A stretch of DNA of 64,000 bases, from positions 121,726,552-121,790,551 of the forward strand of contig NC_133897.1 in NCBI RefSeq assembly GCF_964199755.1, in the 5' to 3' direction. A program made the translations under genes and the position numbers. Position 1 is the first letter of the stretch, and the number at the start of each line of letters is the position of its first letter. This DNA is from Larus michahellis (taxonomy: Eukaryota > Chordata > Aves > Charadriiformes > Laridae). The notes beneath the pieces were generated by a model, which saw only the letters and a list, made by a program, of their open reading frames with translations, was not told the DNA's origin and searched no databases. This document shows positions 46,312 through 59,700 of this stretch, piece after piece.

Positions 46312-49300
46312 TTTATTACTGAAGCCCACAACAGACGAAGTCACATGGGATTACAGGGCCCCACATAATCACCAGATAAACTCACCACCCCATTCTGATT
46401 TTTAAGATGTAAAGCAAAAGCATCCTAAAAGTGAAGGCAAGGTATAATAGCATTTAAGGATGCTACACATACTTAAAATGCCTGCTTTCCAATATATTGT
46501 AACTGGTGACACTATCAAGGCAGTGTTGTAGAAAAGTATATTGATGAAACACACTTGAAGTTTATTCATGTATTTTCACAAAATTCTGAAAATACCTTTG
46601 TCCCCAGTTGAAGTACTCCCCAAAATTACTTGCATATAGGTATTACAAAAGCGTCCAATGGTTAGAGGTAAGACACAAAGAAAAATAAGAATAACTGATG
46701 TTTCCTGAGAAAACCAGCTCCTTATTTAATACCAGGAGAAATACAGATGAATTCTTCTACTTCCCAGTCTTGTAATCCGTATATGAGGAAGACTACTCCT
46801 GAACAGAAATAAGCACAGAGAAGAGCTATTAGGAGATTCAACAGAATAGCAACACTATCTTGGAAAAGTACACAAAACTGTTGAGTCATTTAGTCTAATA
46901 AACCCAAAAGCTAAAAGCATATAAATACCAATAACGAGAAAATGATTTGTTAGCTTAAGGCTTGATCCCATCACAGCCTAACTTGATGTATTTGCTGGCC
47001 AGGTTTCCCCTCCTTTTGTTGTTACTTCGAGGAACTGAGCACTAGAAAAATTAGCATTTTGTGTACAAGCAAAACACAAAGAAGATATATTCTCCACAGA
47101 ACCTCAGAATAAACAAACCAACACAATCTTTAGAACATTATATTTCATAAAAGACAATGATAAAAAAGTACAAACATTTTCATGAACAACAAAAAAACAA
47201 AACTATGATAGTACACAGGAAATTCCCAGCATTTGTTTCAGTGCATTTTTCATTAAGCCTATCTTACATATCTCTACAAATAAAATAATCTTAAGTACAC
47301 TTCCTCTTGCTGATACACAATGGATCCTTTTAATATTTTTAAATAACTGGCTCGTTAGTAACCCACTACAACACTGTCATTAGTAAACATAATGATAGAA
47401 AAATAGACTGGCAAGATCCAAGAAAAAGGACATTTTGCACTTACTTTTCAATATACTGTCTATTGCAAAATGGATTTTGTATTTTATATTCTCCTGCTTA
47501 AACTTGAAATACAGCAAATGGGCTTAAGAGTATCTTAGCATATCAGCCAGACTCCACTGTTAATATTTCTGTAATGTTTTTACTTGTTAATTTGCAAGAC
47601 CTTGCAAAATCTTGTAAAATACTCCCTCTTTCTTCTCTCTCCATGTTAACTCCTTAAAGAGAAGTCATCCTTAATTTGCCTTGTCAGCAATGCAAAAGCC
47701 AATGGGATTGGCTTCTCTCTACATTTTACAAGAATCATGAAAATATCAAAAGGAATGTGCACAACTCTTAGTTCTGCATCGCATTTATTTTGCTTGAAGG
47801 CACTGTCTATGTTAAAATTCACTACAGAGTAGTACTGAGTTCAAGCAGGTAGTATACAAACACTATTTTTGATGTAATTTAAGATGGCAACTTTTAAAAC
47901 TTCCCAACAAAGCGATAAAAGGTATTTGGAGAAGAGTGTTGTTTAACAATTCATAATTTAACATCCATCACTTTGGGGCACCAAAATGTAAACTTTTTAA
48001 GAACTCATCTGTATGTTATAATCCATTCACATACTGGCTTAAATCACATATTTTTTAAGACCATACATGATTAATCACTTAGAGCTGTAAAGTTATATTA
48101 GTTCAGCCACAGCATATGTGTAATATAGTATGTATATATGTATGTTTATATACATATATATGCATTGGAATTTTTTTAAATTGCACATTAATTTCACAGA
48201 ATGCCTAACAAATGGGCACAAAAGCATGCTTCAGAAAACAGTACAGACCTACAGTACCAAAGGATATTTCATAATCATAGGTGTTAAATTGTAGGTGAAC
48301 TTGTACTGAAAACCAGAAATCACTTCAAAATTACATCAGGGATTTAAAAATTTATTCAAGAGTTCTTAAAGAATTGTATTAGTCTGTTATGAAATAAGAC
48401 TAACTTTATTTTGAAGATATAATTGTTTGTACAGCATATTAATTATCTCCCCTTTATCCATATGCTTCAGAATATTCTATACACTCAGTTATAGAAAAAT
48501 ATATCAGGAGGTGATCAAGCCGCTTAAGCATGCTCTTGAAGGATGTTTTGTTCACTTTATGCTCACTTTTTGTTATTTTCATTGCATTACGTCATTCCTA
48601 AAGCACATTAGCTTAACTGGTAGATTTTAAGGTAATTCCAGTACAGTTTAAAATATGCCTTACAATTGTTCTGAACTACTTAAAATAAAATCATTACATT
48701 TCTACTAAATATTTGGAATATCTATAACTAAGCTCATAACTTGACTGAAGAATGGCTAAGGGCAAAATTTACTGCTGGGATGTCAAAGAAATAAAAGATG
48801 TTTATGGCAAACAAACTTAAATGTACAAAGCACCACACCATCTGTGGCAGCAATTCAGGAAACCAACACACAGTAATGAGTTGAAGTTAGCATTCTTTGT
48901 CAACACTCTTACAGAACACTCTATGGATAAACAATCCTTATTATATACTGCTCTCCATCATCATGGGAGCAGAAGTCAGTCTTTGGTTCCTAAAGAGTTG
49001 AGTAACTGCGACGAACAAAACAGTGTAGCAGATCTTGGTCAATATATTTGCATTAACATAAAAAATAAATGATCCAGTCCTTTTCCATAGTATTAACAAC
49101 GGGTGTAAAAAAATATTAGGAAAAGATAATAACGCTTAGCAGTGGGATACTTTTAGGTAGCATAACATTACAAGCAAACAGAAAATAAGAAGATATGTTT
49201 TTCATTATAAGACAAGGAAAGAGGCTAGTCACTCATACATGTAACACCACAAAAATAGAAAAGCAGAGAGGACCAATCCTTAGTGGGACTGCGCAACCTC

Positions 49301-50607
49301 AATCTCATTGAAAGTCATCGACTTGAGGATACTTAGTGCATCATAGAAGCACTCAGCACTCTACGAGAATAGGCCCTTAAATAGCTATATTGATTAATAT
49401 ATTATGAGTGGAATTTTAAAAAGCACTTGGGATTGGCCTGTTTTCAGTTCCACTGACGTCATCATCAGCAACAGCAGAACAGTTTGACCAACACCATGGT
49501 TCTGAAAATCCCACACTGCAAGCATTAGAACTATTAGAACTATGTTTTTTTTTTTTTCTTAAAAATCTAACTTTAATATTCTTCCAATGAAGACACATTT
49601 TTGGCTCTTCTAATTTTGGAGGAATAAAAGTGCTGTTTACTAGGATTTATTTTTTTAAAAAAAAAAGAACAATACCAAAATACTGTACGCACCCAGACAC
49701 ATTGTTTTAGGCATTAAAATCCCTGACATTGACACTAGTGGCACACTTGGAAACAGTTAGAGTTCCTGTAGATCATAATACGCAACAACTGCAAGATTTT
49801 TCCATAATACACATGCAATATGCATATAAATAGGATTTAGATGGCAGGCAGGGTATCATACAATTTTGCTGGCAATAAATAAAATTAAAAGCTTCTTTGT
49901 AGCAAGTTTATATATGAAATTGATTCTTCTATATAGATATGCAGAAGGCCTAGAGCTCAAAACTAGTATAACAGTTTACAGTCATAGCTGGCCAACAATT
50001 AATAATTCCTTCATTTCACCTAAGGTATAACCTTTTTTTAAGAATACTTACATTTTACACTTGTTCTGTCATGCTAATAAAAACATTCCTATAGAATTCA
50101 AACAAGAACACACTCAAATACATACTCAAGCATAAAATATTGAGCAATTTAAAAGCGATGCACACACATTAATTTACATCACATATTTACAAAACACATT
50201 TTAAAAAGAAACAAAAGCATTCATTTTTAAATACGAGGAAGGGGCAGTTTAGTATAAAAAAATTCCTGGAAGAAGAGGCCTCTGTCACTACTTCCAGAGA
50301 AGCTACAAGTCTGTTTTCTGCAGTTTATTTAGCTGAGTGGTTAAGACAGAGAATATGAAGAATGAAGGCTTGAACAGTAGTCTCATGCTGTAAACATCTG
50401 AGTGGTAGCTGCTGGCTTTTCTTTCAGAACAAAATGCATGGTACATACAATCACTTTACTTCTCATCCCAAATATGCATCATCAAAGAGTCAAAAATCTC
50501 TAATTCTAAGCTGCTGTTTGTTGTTTTTGTTTTGTTTTACAGTATCTATTAGTAGCTTCCAGTGTTAAAAGTTTATTCTGGTAGGGTAGCTTGTCGTTCC
50601 ACTTCTA
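46312..50607 (-). other. B4GALT6: B4GALT6 3' UTR and downstream DNA (extent estimated)
   Basis: 4.3 kb of AT-rich sequence without coding signal downstream of the B4GALT6 stop. The most distal reverse-strand AATAAA candidate (TTTATT on the forward strand) is at 46312-46317; others occur nearer the stop, for example near 50322 and 47785. A long 3' UTR is plausible for this gene, but the end cannot be fixed by eye. It includes a TA-rich stretch at 48117-48162. Confidence 0.4.
48117..48162. repeat. TATA/TGTA-rich low-complexity stretch
   Basis: Repeated TATG/TATA/CATA motifs that can form weak hairpins. Confidence 0.65.
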
Positions 50608-50755
50608 TCAATAGTCTCTAACAGGAGCAAGTTCTGGTATGAGATTAACAGTTATATTTTTATACAATCTACTGACAAGTATTTTAGGAGTATATATTAA
50701 ATTGTTCAACCCATCAACATACTGACGTTCTCTGGAATACCTCAGAAGTTTATAT
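50608..50755 (-). CDS. B4GALT6: B4GALT6 last coding exon
   Basis: Acceptor CCTCTGCAG, encoding YKLLRYSRERQYVDGLNNLI to ELAPVRDY and TGA. The end closely matches the mammalian LMPELAPIEDY. Confidence 0.94.
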
Positions 50756-53700
50756 CTGCAGAGGGAGTTGGAAGAAGAAAACATGAGAATGATTTGCAAG
50801 AAACAATTCAATTGATGTTAGACATGATAGTGTAACAGTCATATCATTTTGAAATATGCTTTAAATTCTGGAACTACCTCTCAGCCCTTTGAAAAATACC
50901 AAATTACCTACCTAAGCTTTAAAAACACGCCACTTCCTTTTTTTTTATACACTTAGATTTTATGTTCACATACACAAGTTAACATTAAGACTTAACAACA
51001 AAAAAGGCATTTAATATGTATACTTGTATGGTCCCAAATTAATCTGATTTTTGAAGGACATTCAACTTCATGTTCTTTTGCTATAAAACTCAATATGGAG
51101 CTCAGAGAAGATTCAGAAAACTTCACTGTTCATCATTATACATTTAAATATCTGAATTGTTTTTCATTTCATTCTTGAGACTCCTGCATTTGCAAACATC
51201 TAAATTTGAGGTGATTAGAAGACCAGTTCCCATTCCCCTGATTACTGATACATACATTTTAGTTTCATATCACATATTTACCCATGTCTACTGTACGTGT
51301 CTACTTTCTGCTTTATTCATAATTTTTAAATAAAGATGTTCCCAGAAAAAAAGACACCCATTGATAACAGAACGGAGCAGTATTTCTATCTGAAAACGCA
51401 TACCATAAACTCTTTATTTTGCCTTTCACATTCTAATTTTTATTGCAGCTCATCTGCTACATTCTGCTATTCCAATCTAGGGCAGACAGAACCTACTGGC
51501 CAATTAAAGTGTTTTGCATCTTTGTAGCAAAGGAAAGGAACCCTGAAAGAAAAAGTTCGTGTCAATGTAAGCAGGAAATGAGAGGACCTGTATCTCAGAA
51601 AAGTATGAAATATGATGGAAGAAACCAGTCCTTGAGGATTTTTAAAGTCTGTTTTCACACAGGAGTCATTTCCCCTAGCTGTACTACTTCCTTTTGCAGA
51701 ATATTGAAATTAACCAACCAATGGAGCCCTGCCAACACTAACGCCCGAACTCTTAAGAAACAATAACATTCTGCATCAAAGATTATGATGATAATATCTT
51801 CTGACACACAAACTCAGTCTCTCTCACGGTTAGATCAGAAATATATGAACACCAAACATAATGTGTTTACGAAAATATGAAGTTTAGCGCTAAAGAGGGA
51901 GTAACACTGATAAACACTGACTGCTTATTTGCATGTGTGGAAGATTTGCATATGTGCAAGGAAATAAATTTACATCTGTAGCTCTAGTATTTGAACAGTT
52001 CTCTGTTTTTCTTACCGTCCTAAAAACTGGACTTCACCTCTGTGATGATGAGGAATGGATTTGTACTTCCCTAAATCTCCCTCTGGTCTTGTAACATTGT
52101 ATCCAGCATAGTGAACCCTGTAGCATAAAACATAAACATTTGTACTAAGAGTATTACAAAGATGTTTTTGCAAGTTACAGCAAAAGTGAAAAATACTCAT
52201 CAAAACCTTTTAAAGCTAAATCTTTGCATCCACTGACATTATCTCCCTAAAAAACCCAAAACACTCCTAACCTGACAATCAAAAAAGCTGGCAAAACCAA
52301 TAAAGTGTGAAATATTTCATATTTAGCATTTCCTGCTTTGTTCTTAAAGCACAATAGCATAAAAATATGACACTAGTAAGGAAAAATAATAAACACACAC
52401 AAACTCTTCCTTTAAAATATATCTCTCTATATATAAACTTGTGCATACACTGTTTCAACAGCTCAACTGGAACATGTTACAGTTGTTTAGTGTGAGCAGT
52501 TAGTAATACAGTGAGCATTGTTGTCCATTGTCCAGTTTGTGACTATCAATATAGTCACAAATCAACCTCTATCAAACACTGCTCCTAAGATATAAAAGAT
52601 ACTTAAACTCATGCTTACTCTACATGTCTGTGGGATGGTATTTCATAAAGCTAGCAGCAAGAGAGACATCAAAAAGCAACGCAGAGAAGGAATGAGACTA
52701 GATATGCTTAAAACTGTTATCCGTTGTCATATCCATTATTTGTTACAAGAACTATCTCTTAAAAGCCTGTTAACTATCCCCAGGCCAATAAAAAAAGAAC
52801 ACACTTATCCCTTCAAGTGTTACGTTCTGATTTTCTAAGTGAACACTAGAAATGTTAGAATTTGTTAATTTAAAACAAATTTAAAAAAAAGTAACAACTG
52901 AAAGAAAAAAACAACTAATTGCTTTCAAGGGGTGGATATCACAGAACAATAAGAAAGACATAAGCACTGAACACTCACCTGTTCCAAAGATCATCATCTT
53001 CTCCACCCCATCCCCAAAAGGCATTTGGAAACCCATTGATCTTCTTGAATTGTTCCACTGTCAGGCCACTCACACCACCGAAGAACTCATTGTATGGAAG
53101 ACTGAAAATAAAAGACAAATTCTGTATTATTAGCTGAACTTAGATACGTAGTCCTTTCTTTGAACAATACCTTTCAAAAAAAAAAAAAAAGCCCAAAAAA
53201 ACCAACCAAGAGCCACCCCAAACTAAGGACATGAACAGATGCTGAATGAATTCACTAAGAGAAACTGGTTCACAGATCACTGGCATTAAGTAACATACAT
53301 TGAAGTTGAATAAAATGTTTCTAGTAGTGTCTGATTTGTACAGTCTTAGACTGTACCTCAAATTAGCATCAGCACATGAAACAAAAGTCTATCACATGTT
53401 TCAGAGGACTGATTTAGACCCAAAGGTGAAGTGCAAAGTGAGGCACTCGAACTACTGAATGTTGACCCTATTCAACTGAAAGAGCACCCCAATCAACTGA
53501 AAAAATTACTAATCAGTAATGCATCAATTCAGTAATTTTAATTCATTACTATATTCTACAGAACTGTTAAAACTTGAGAGGAACAGTTTAACAGTATGTA
53601 TTCAACCATAGTGAAATACATACTTATTTAAAAAACAGTTTTCCAGTTTTTAGAAGCTAAACTTTCGAATCAAAAGTATCTATAGGCTTTTTTGTCATTA

Positions 53701-56700
53701 AGCAATCAGAAATTACTAAAACATTATTAATAAGCATCTGGCCAACAAAAATAGCCACTATAACTACGTAACATAACATACTAAGGCCTCAGCAATGTGA
53801 TTTCCAGCTCTCAAAACACTTTGTCAACCTTAAAAAACCAATAAATATATATATGTTTAAGTATCTGTGTTTACTTCCATCAATACTGACTTGCATCCTT
53901 AACCCAGAAGCTGATACAGTAAGTGCGTTCCTCTTTCAGAAACAGCTCACAATTTCAAAAATAAAAGTAATCAAACATATCTCTCAGGAGATGCTTCCAA
54001 ATCTGGAACCTTCAAGGAGTTAGGACTATCTACAAAAAGATTTACCATTGCTTAGGACACAATTGCCACACTGAAGGACAAATAACTCCAGAATGCAAGG
54101 GGAAAGAAAAAGAAATACACAGTCATATAATTTCTGATCTCTGTGGAAACACAGGATTCAACCAAATCTTAATAGTTTTTGGGGAAGGTTGTTGCTATAT
54201 AGCCCTTTCAACATTAATCGAAATAACAGGTGTTCTAAAAAAAACACAGAAACCACCCTACCCCCCCCAAAAAAAGCCAACAAAAAAAAACCACCAACAG
54301 CCTCAAAGCAACCCACCAACCAAAAAAAAAAACAAAACCAAAACAACAACTGGGCATGACAGTTTATGGCACTATTTGAGTTTTTTATTCATATTTAAGT
54401 GTGAGTGGTGCACCTGCACTTTTTTGTATATATACAGAAATAGGTACTTATTTATATATTTTAAAAGCATGTACTTATATATACATCAGACATTTTATAA
54501 ATGTATGTATAAGCACAAAGTATTTTATAAATATGTATAAAAAGATGGATGAAAACTCTTATATATTTACATGTGTTTATTTATATATTTTTAAATACAT
54601 ATAAAATCCTTAAATGTTTGTCTGCTAATTGGCCAACAACCTTAAGTCCAAACACAGAATCACATTCTCAATGCTTTTGATCTGTCGGGTGACCAGGTTG
54701 TCAAGTTGATCAGCTTCACAAATAAAATTTCAGGATGGCAAATACACACATGTAGCAAGCAATAAGCTACAGCTTTATGTGAAGTGACTAGAAGAGTGTC
54801 ATGAGATAGCAGAGTGTTAAAAAGCACGTGAAACATCATTAACGTAAAATGGCAGAAGAAAAGGAGGTAAAAAAATTGCAGGACCCACTACATTCATCAA
54901 ATTTCAATAGAGACTGAATACAAGACATGAAGTGGTCTATCAGTAAGAAAATCTTCTGTTCAAAAAGCAGTACAAAGCAGAAATAAACTGCACATTTATA
55001 AGAAAACTAAGCAAGACATCTTTTCCTGTGGTATTTTGCTGCAGATAATGTGCTTATCTTTGTTAACAGCCATCGCAAAGACTTATGTAGCCCAAAAAGA
55101 TTTCTAATAAGTAAGACAAGTTTTGCCCCCTCAACACAGGCAGACATCTGATTTTAAAGATCAACCTCACTGCAACAACTTCAACACTGAAAATTACAAA
55201 TAATATCTTCAAATTAGCAACATATCAAATGTAGACACTAAACTTAAATCTTCCTTTTAATAACTAGATATTCATCTATGTAAATAGCTTGATAGGCTGT
55301 TTTATTGGTTTCACCTACTGTATATACTGTCACAAGATTCATACACACTGTAAGAATGTTTCTAGATCTTTAAGAAGCAACATGAATAAAGCTGATTACT
55401 TACATGTACATGTATTTGTCGAGCTTTGCTGCAAAATGGCGTGGCATTTCTCCACATCCATAATAATTTCGGTCATTTTCAGGTAAGTGATCCACATCAT
55501 GAAATATTATGCAGTCCCAGACGGCATCCTTCATAGCCTCTTTGAAGCCAACATTAAAGAGCATTGCACGATTAAAAGGTTGTGTACCTGTCTTCAAACA
55601 GAAAACAGAGGAGACATTGTAAGAATCAAGAAGAGACAAAATTTCAATACTATGAGAAATACATCCTCTACCATGCAAAAAAAAAAAAAAGAAAAAAAGT
55701 ATTGACAAAGATGCCTGTTATTCCTCTAGTTAAGCAGAGCAATAACTCTGGTTACCACCAATTACATCGACTGTATTTTGTGGTTTAAGAAGTCAGATGT
55801 TTTCCCTTCTTACCCAAAACTTAACAGCACTAGCAACTCATAGCACTAGTAGCTCTGAGGTATCAAAATGTGAGTGGTTTGGATTAATACAGCACGACAT
55901 TATGAGTTAAATTAATTATAATATTAAAGAAATACTGATACAAAACTAAGAAAGAAACATTAAGTTTTGTTTCTTGTTAAAACAGTCAACTACTGAAAAA
56001 CTTTCAATGCTGTGAAAATGCCTACAACTTGGTTACATATTTATTATCAACCTTATATTAGAACTTCCAGTTTCTTAGAAACTTTAATAAAGTCAGATTC
56101 AATTTTTATTTTAATTTTTATTTCTAGTACAATTTATATCTTCTGATGTCCATTTTGAACAAACTAAACAGCATAGAACCTTTTGATATAGTAAATGAAT
56201 CCTACGTGCATTTTTTTAAAATGACAATTTAGAGGAACTTTTGGTTTTTTGCAAACTTTTCACTTTGTCACCTGAAAGTATCGCATTACATAGCTTATTT
56301 TTCATGGTTTATCTACTAGAGCCAACAATGGTGCAAACTCCTTAAGCAACCTATCTGAACTACTTTCTTCCTTGATTGTGACTAGCAGAAACTTTTTTCC
56401 TTTTTTTTTTTTTTTTAAAAAAAGTCTTTTTTTACCCTCCATATCCATTCCTCTGTTTCCAAAGAGACCCCTAGCCAAGGTACTAGTTTGCAATTTTATA
56501 TCATTAATGCCTCCATTGTATTTCACATATATTAACCGGACAGTACACATTTTAATACTATCGTCTTCAACTGGATTTCAGTGAGCCTATGCTGTAAAAT
56601 GGCCTTCTGTAAATGACCATGTCTAATTATTATACATAAAACCTTTTTTTTTTTCCTTGAAAACTTAGAAAGACAACAGATTCAAAGAGGCCATGTTATA

Positions 56701-59700
56701 ACCTATAAAATATCAGACCATATTTGAAAAAAAGCAACATGTGTCTCGTCACTGCTTAAACTGGGGAATGGAGCTGAACTTTCCTTTTTCATTCAAAGGA
56801 TTAGAACAGCAGAGTAACAACTTTTAAATTCTGGATTCATCCAAATCTTGGTAAGAATATCAAATCTGCTTTAGTAAAGAATCTTGAAGGGTGACTTTCA
56901 AGTAAATGCTGTTACCTGTTCAACAACATAGAAGGCAAATTCCAGCCGCTGCTTCTGCAACATAGGTATGAGATGACGGAAAAAAATTGGAAGATGCTCA
57001 TGGCGATTCCGAAAAGGAATAAGGACCGCCACCTTCAAAAAATTATATATATTAAGCTATTAACATTTTTTACATGTCAATGTTTTAATACAGATCAAGT
57101 CTCCATGGCTTATATAGACTTTTCAGCTTTTAAATTTAAATTGGCTGTGTTTTACACTCTCACTCCCACTAGGAAAGAGTGTCACAATTTTGCTCAAAAA
57201 AAGAAAAAAATTCCGAGTAAAATATAAGTAAGATTTTCCTTTTATGTTCACTTGCTTCTAATTATACTTTAAGCAATGCACACATAAGGCAAGTTTGCAG
57301 ACATATGATAAAATGTTTAGTAACAACAGTTAATGAACCTTTAGAAGTTCTTGACAATCCGTTTCAAGTTTTGCTTCAAGCTTTAGTCTCTTCTTGAGCT
57401 CAGATTTCATAATACTTATACTATAACATACTACGTGTTATATAAAAGATATAGCAGTAAAAGACTGAGTGCTTTCAATGGTAAATGTTCCTATACACCA
57501 ACAGGAAAAAAAAGCAGAAAAGCAGCATCTCACCTTCCATCGTGGCTTACAGTCTTTTGGTTTCCAGTGTCCTCCTGGTTTAATTTCTAAATCTTTTGAA
57601 AACAGTTGCTCAATTTCATCAAAACTAATTTCACTCATATTAACATCAATAAGGCCTCCTAAATCGAGGGGGGGGAAAAAAATCATTTATTAATTTCAAT
57701 TAAGACGACAGATCTAACACTACAAGGTATATCATAGACCAATAGCATCAGAAATTTGTATTTACACTACCTACAGATAAACCAGAAACTATTTATACTA
57801 GCCTCTTAATATTAAGGTTTTTTACAGAATGAATTTCACAATATAAATATTCCTTCAATAAATCCTATAAGCAACATACTCATTTCAGAGGACACAGAAC
57901 AAGCAAAGTAATTTGAATTCTGTATATATTCCAGAAAATTAGTCATCTTTCATTTCAAGTACCATCGTTAACAACCCCCATCATTTCTACTACTGAACTG
58001 ATACTCAAATTCTGGGTGTCCTCCTACCTGCACTTCAACAGAAAAAGAAAACACATCATCACTGCACTCAACAAAATTCCTCAATTTACAATCTAGATAA
58101 TTACAGACATTTCATGTACTGCCTTCAACCAATAATTCACCTCTGTCTACATCAAAGCAATTTATAGCAAGCAGCTAGATTTGAGAATTACCACTGATAA
58201 AACTAATTAACCTAATAGGAAAAGCATTCGCAAATGGCTACTGATTAGAGTGGAATTCCGTAAGACATTGAATAAAGACCACAATATGGTAGCAAAAAAA
58301 TCAGGTTAGTAGTTATTATGAGAAAATATTTACACTTAATTGATAGCTAAAAACTTGCCTGTCATAAGCTTATGCATGTGTATAAATTTCAAAACTGGAA
58401 ATAATGATTCATAGTAAACACTCTACCCTCAAAAACCAGGAGTAGAAGGAGTCAAGAAAATCTGGGGAGAAGAACAGTGTAACACTCTTTAACCAGAAGC
58501 TCAAGCTGTTCTACAGCAACTACTATACTAGATCATCAAATAAAAATCTTGCAATAACTATCTAACAGACAACCATAAAATATTCCACTTTTTTTGTCTA
58601 AAAATTAAAGTCTTTTTTGTGAGGGCTGGAATTTTAAAATCAATGAAAAAAAAAACACTCCCATTTTCTCCCCCATGCCCAAAACATGGGGCCAAAACTG
58701 ACCCATTCTGACCCAAAACATCCTATTTGTGTCAAAAAGATTGCTTCATGTTGTAACACTGAATTGACTAGCTATCTAAATCTTTTGGAAAGATTGGAAT
58801 TTTTGGACCATACTAGGAATAACTATTGTTTTCAGAAGGCAGAAGATATTGCAAGAGCATTTTAGTTTTGGATCTGATTAAATGTAGAACTACTTGTAAA
58901 TGTAGAAGGTAACTTTAAATAAAAGGAAAATGATAGGAAAAAAAAAAAAGGATCAGGAGCAGCACCATAAGGAGAAGGTCTTTTAAGAAAATATTTAAAC
59001 AAATTCACATTTATTTATTTATTTTAGAAGAAAAAGGAAACCTGTCAGTTGCTGAAAAAGGACTGTATAAATATACAGTGGAACAAGGTATTACTACAGA
59101 GCTTTAAAAAAAAAAAAAAAAAGAGAAGCTTAGATGATCATTATGGTTGCATATGTAACTCTTCAATAACCAATAACCTGAAAACGAAATCTTATAAAAA
59201 CTAGAAACAAGGCAATCAACAAAGGACCAGTATATAGACTATAAACATCTAGAAATCAAATTTAAAAAAAATAAATAATTCACCAGATCAATTTCAACTA
59301 CTAAGAGATAGAGAAGCAACAGGAACCTTTCTGTTTATTTATAGAATCTAATAGGAAAATAGAGATAAGTAAAGGTCAATTGCTATACCTGAAAAGGAAG
59401 CAAACAATACATGATGCAAAGGACTCAGGTACCTTAGTCTTCTGAGAAGAGTTTAGATGCACTCAGATGCTTACAGAGTTTAAACAATAAAAACGTAAAT
59501 TTAAAAAAAAAAAAAAGAGGAATGGTAAAACAGTATTTATGTAATGTAAGTGCTTCTAACTTGATGGGACATGATGAAATTCTCTCCAGACTGTTTAAAA
59601 AGTAGCTATAGTAAACATTGAAATATTGGTACCATCAAAAGTACACAGGAGAGGTGCGAATGGAACACAGCAGTATTTCCCTGTCACTGGTGGTGGGCAG

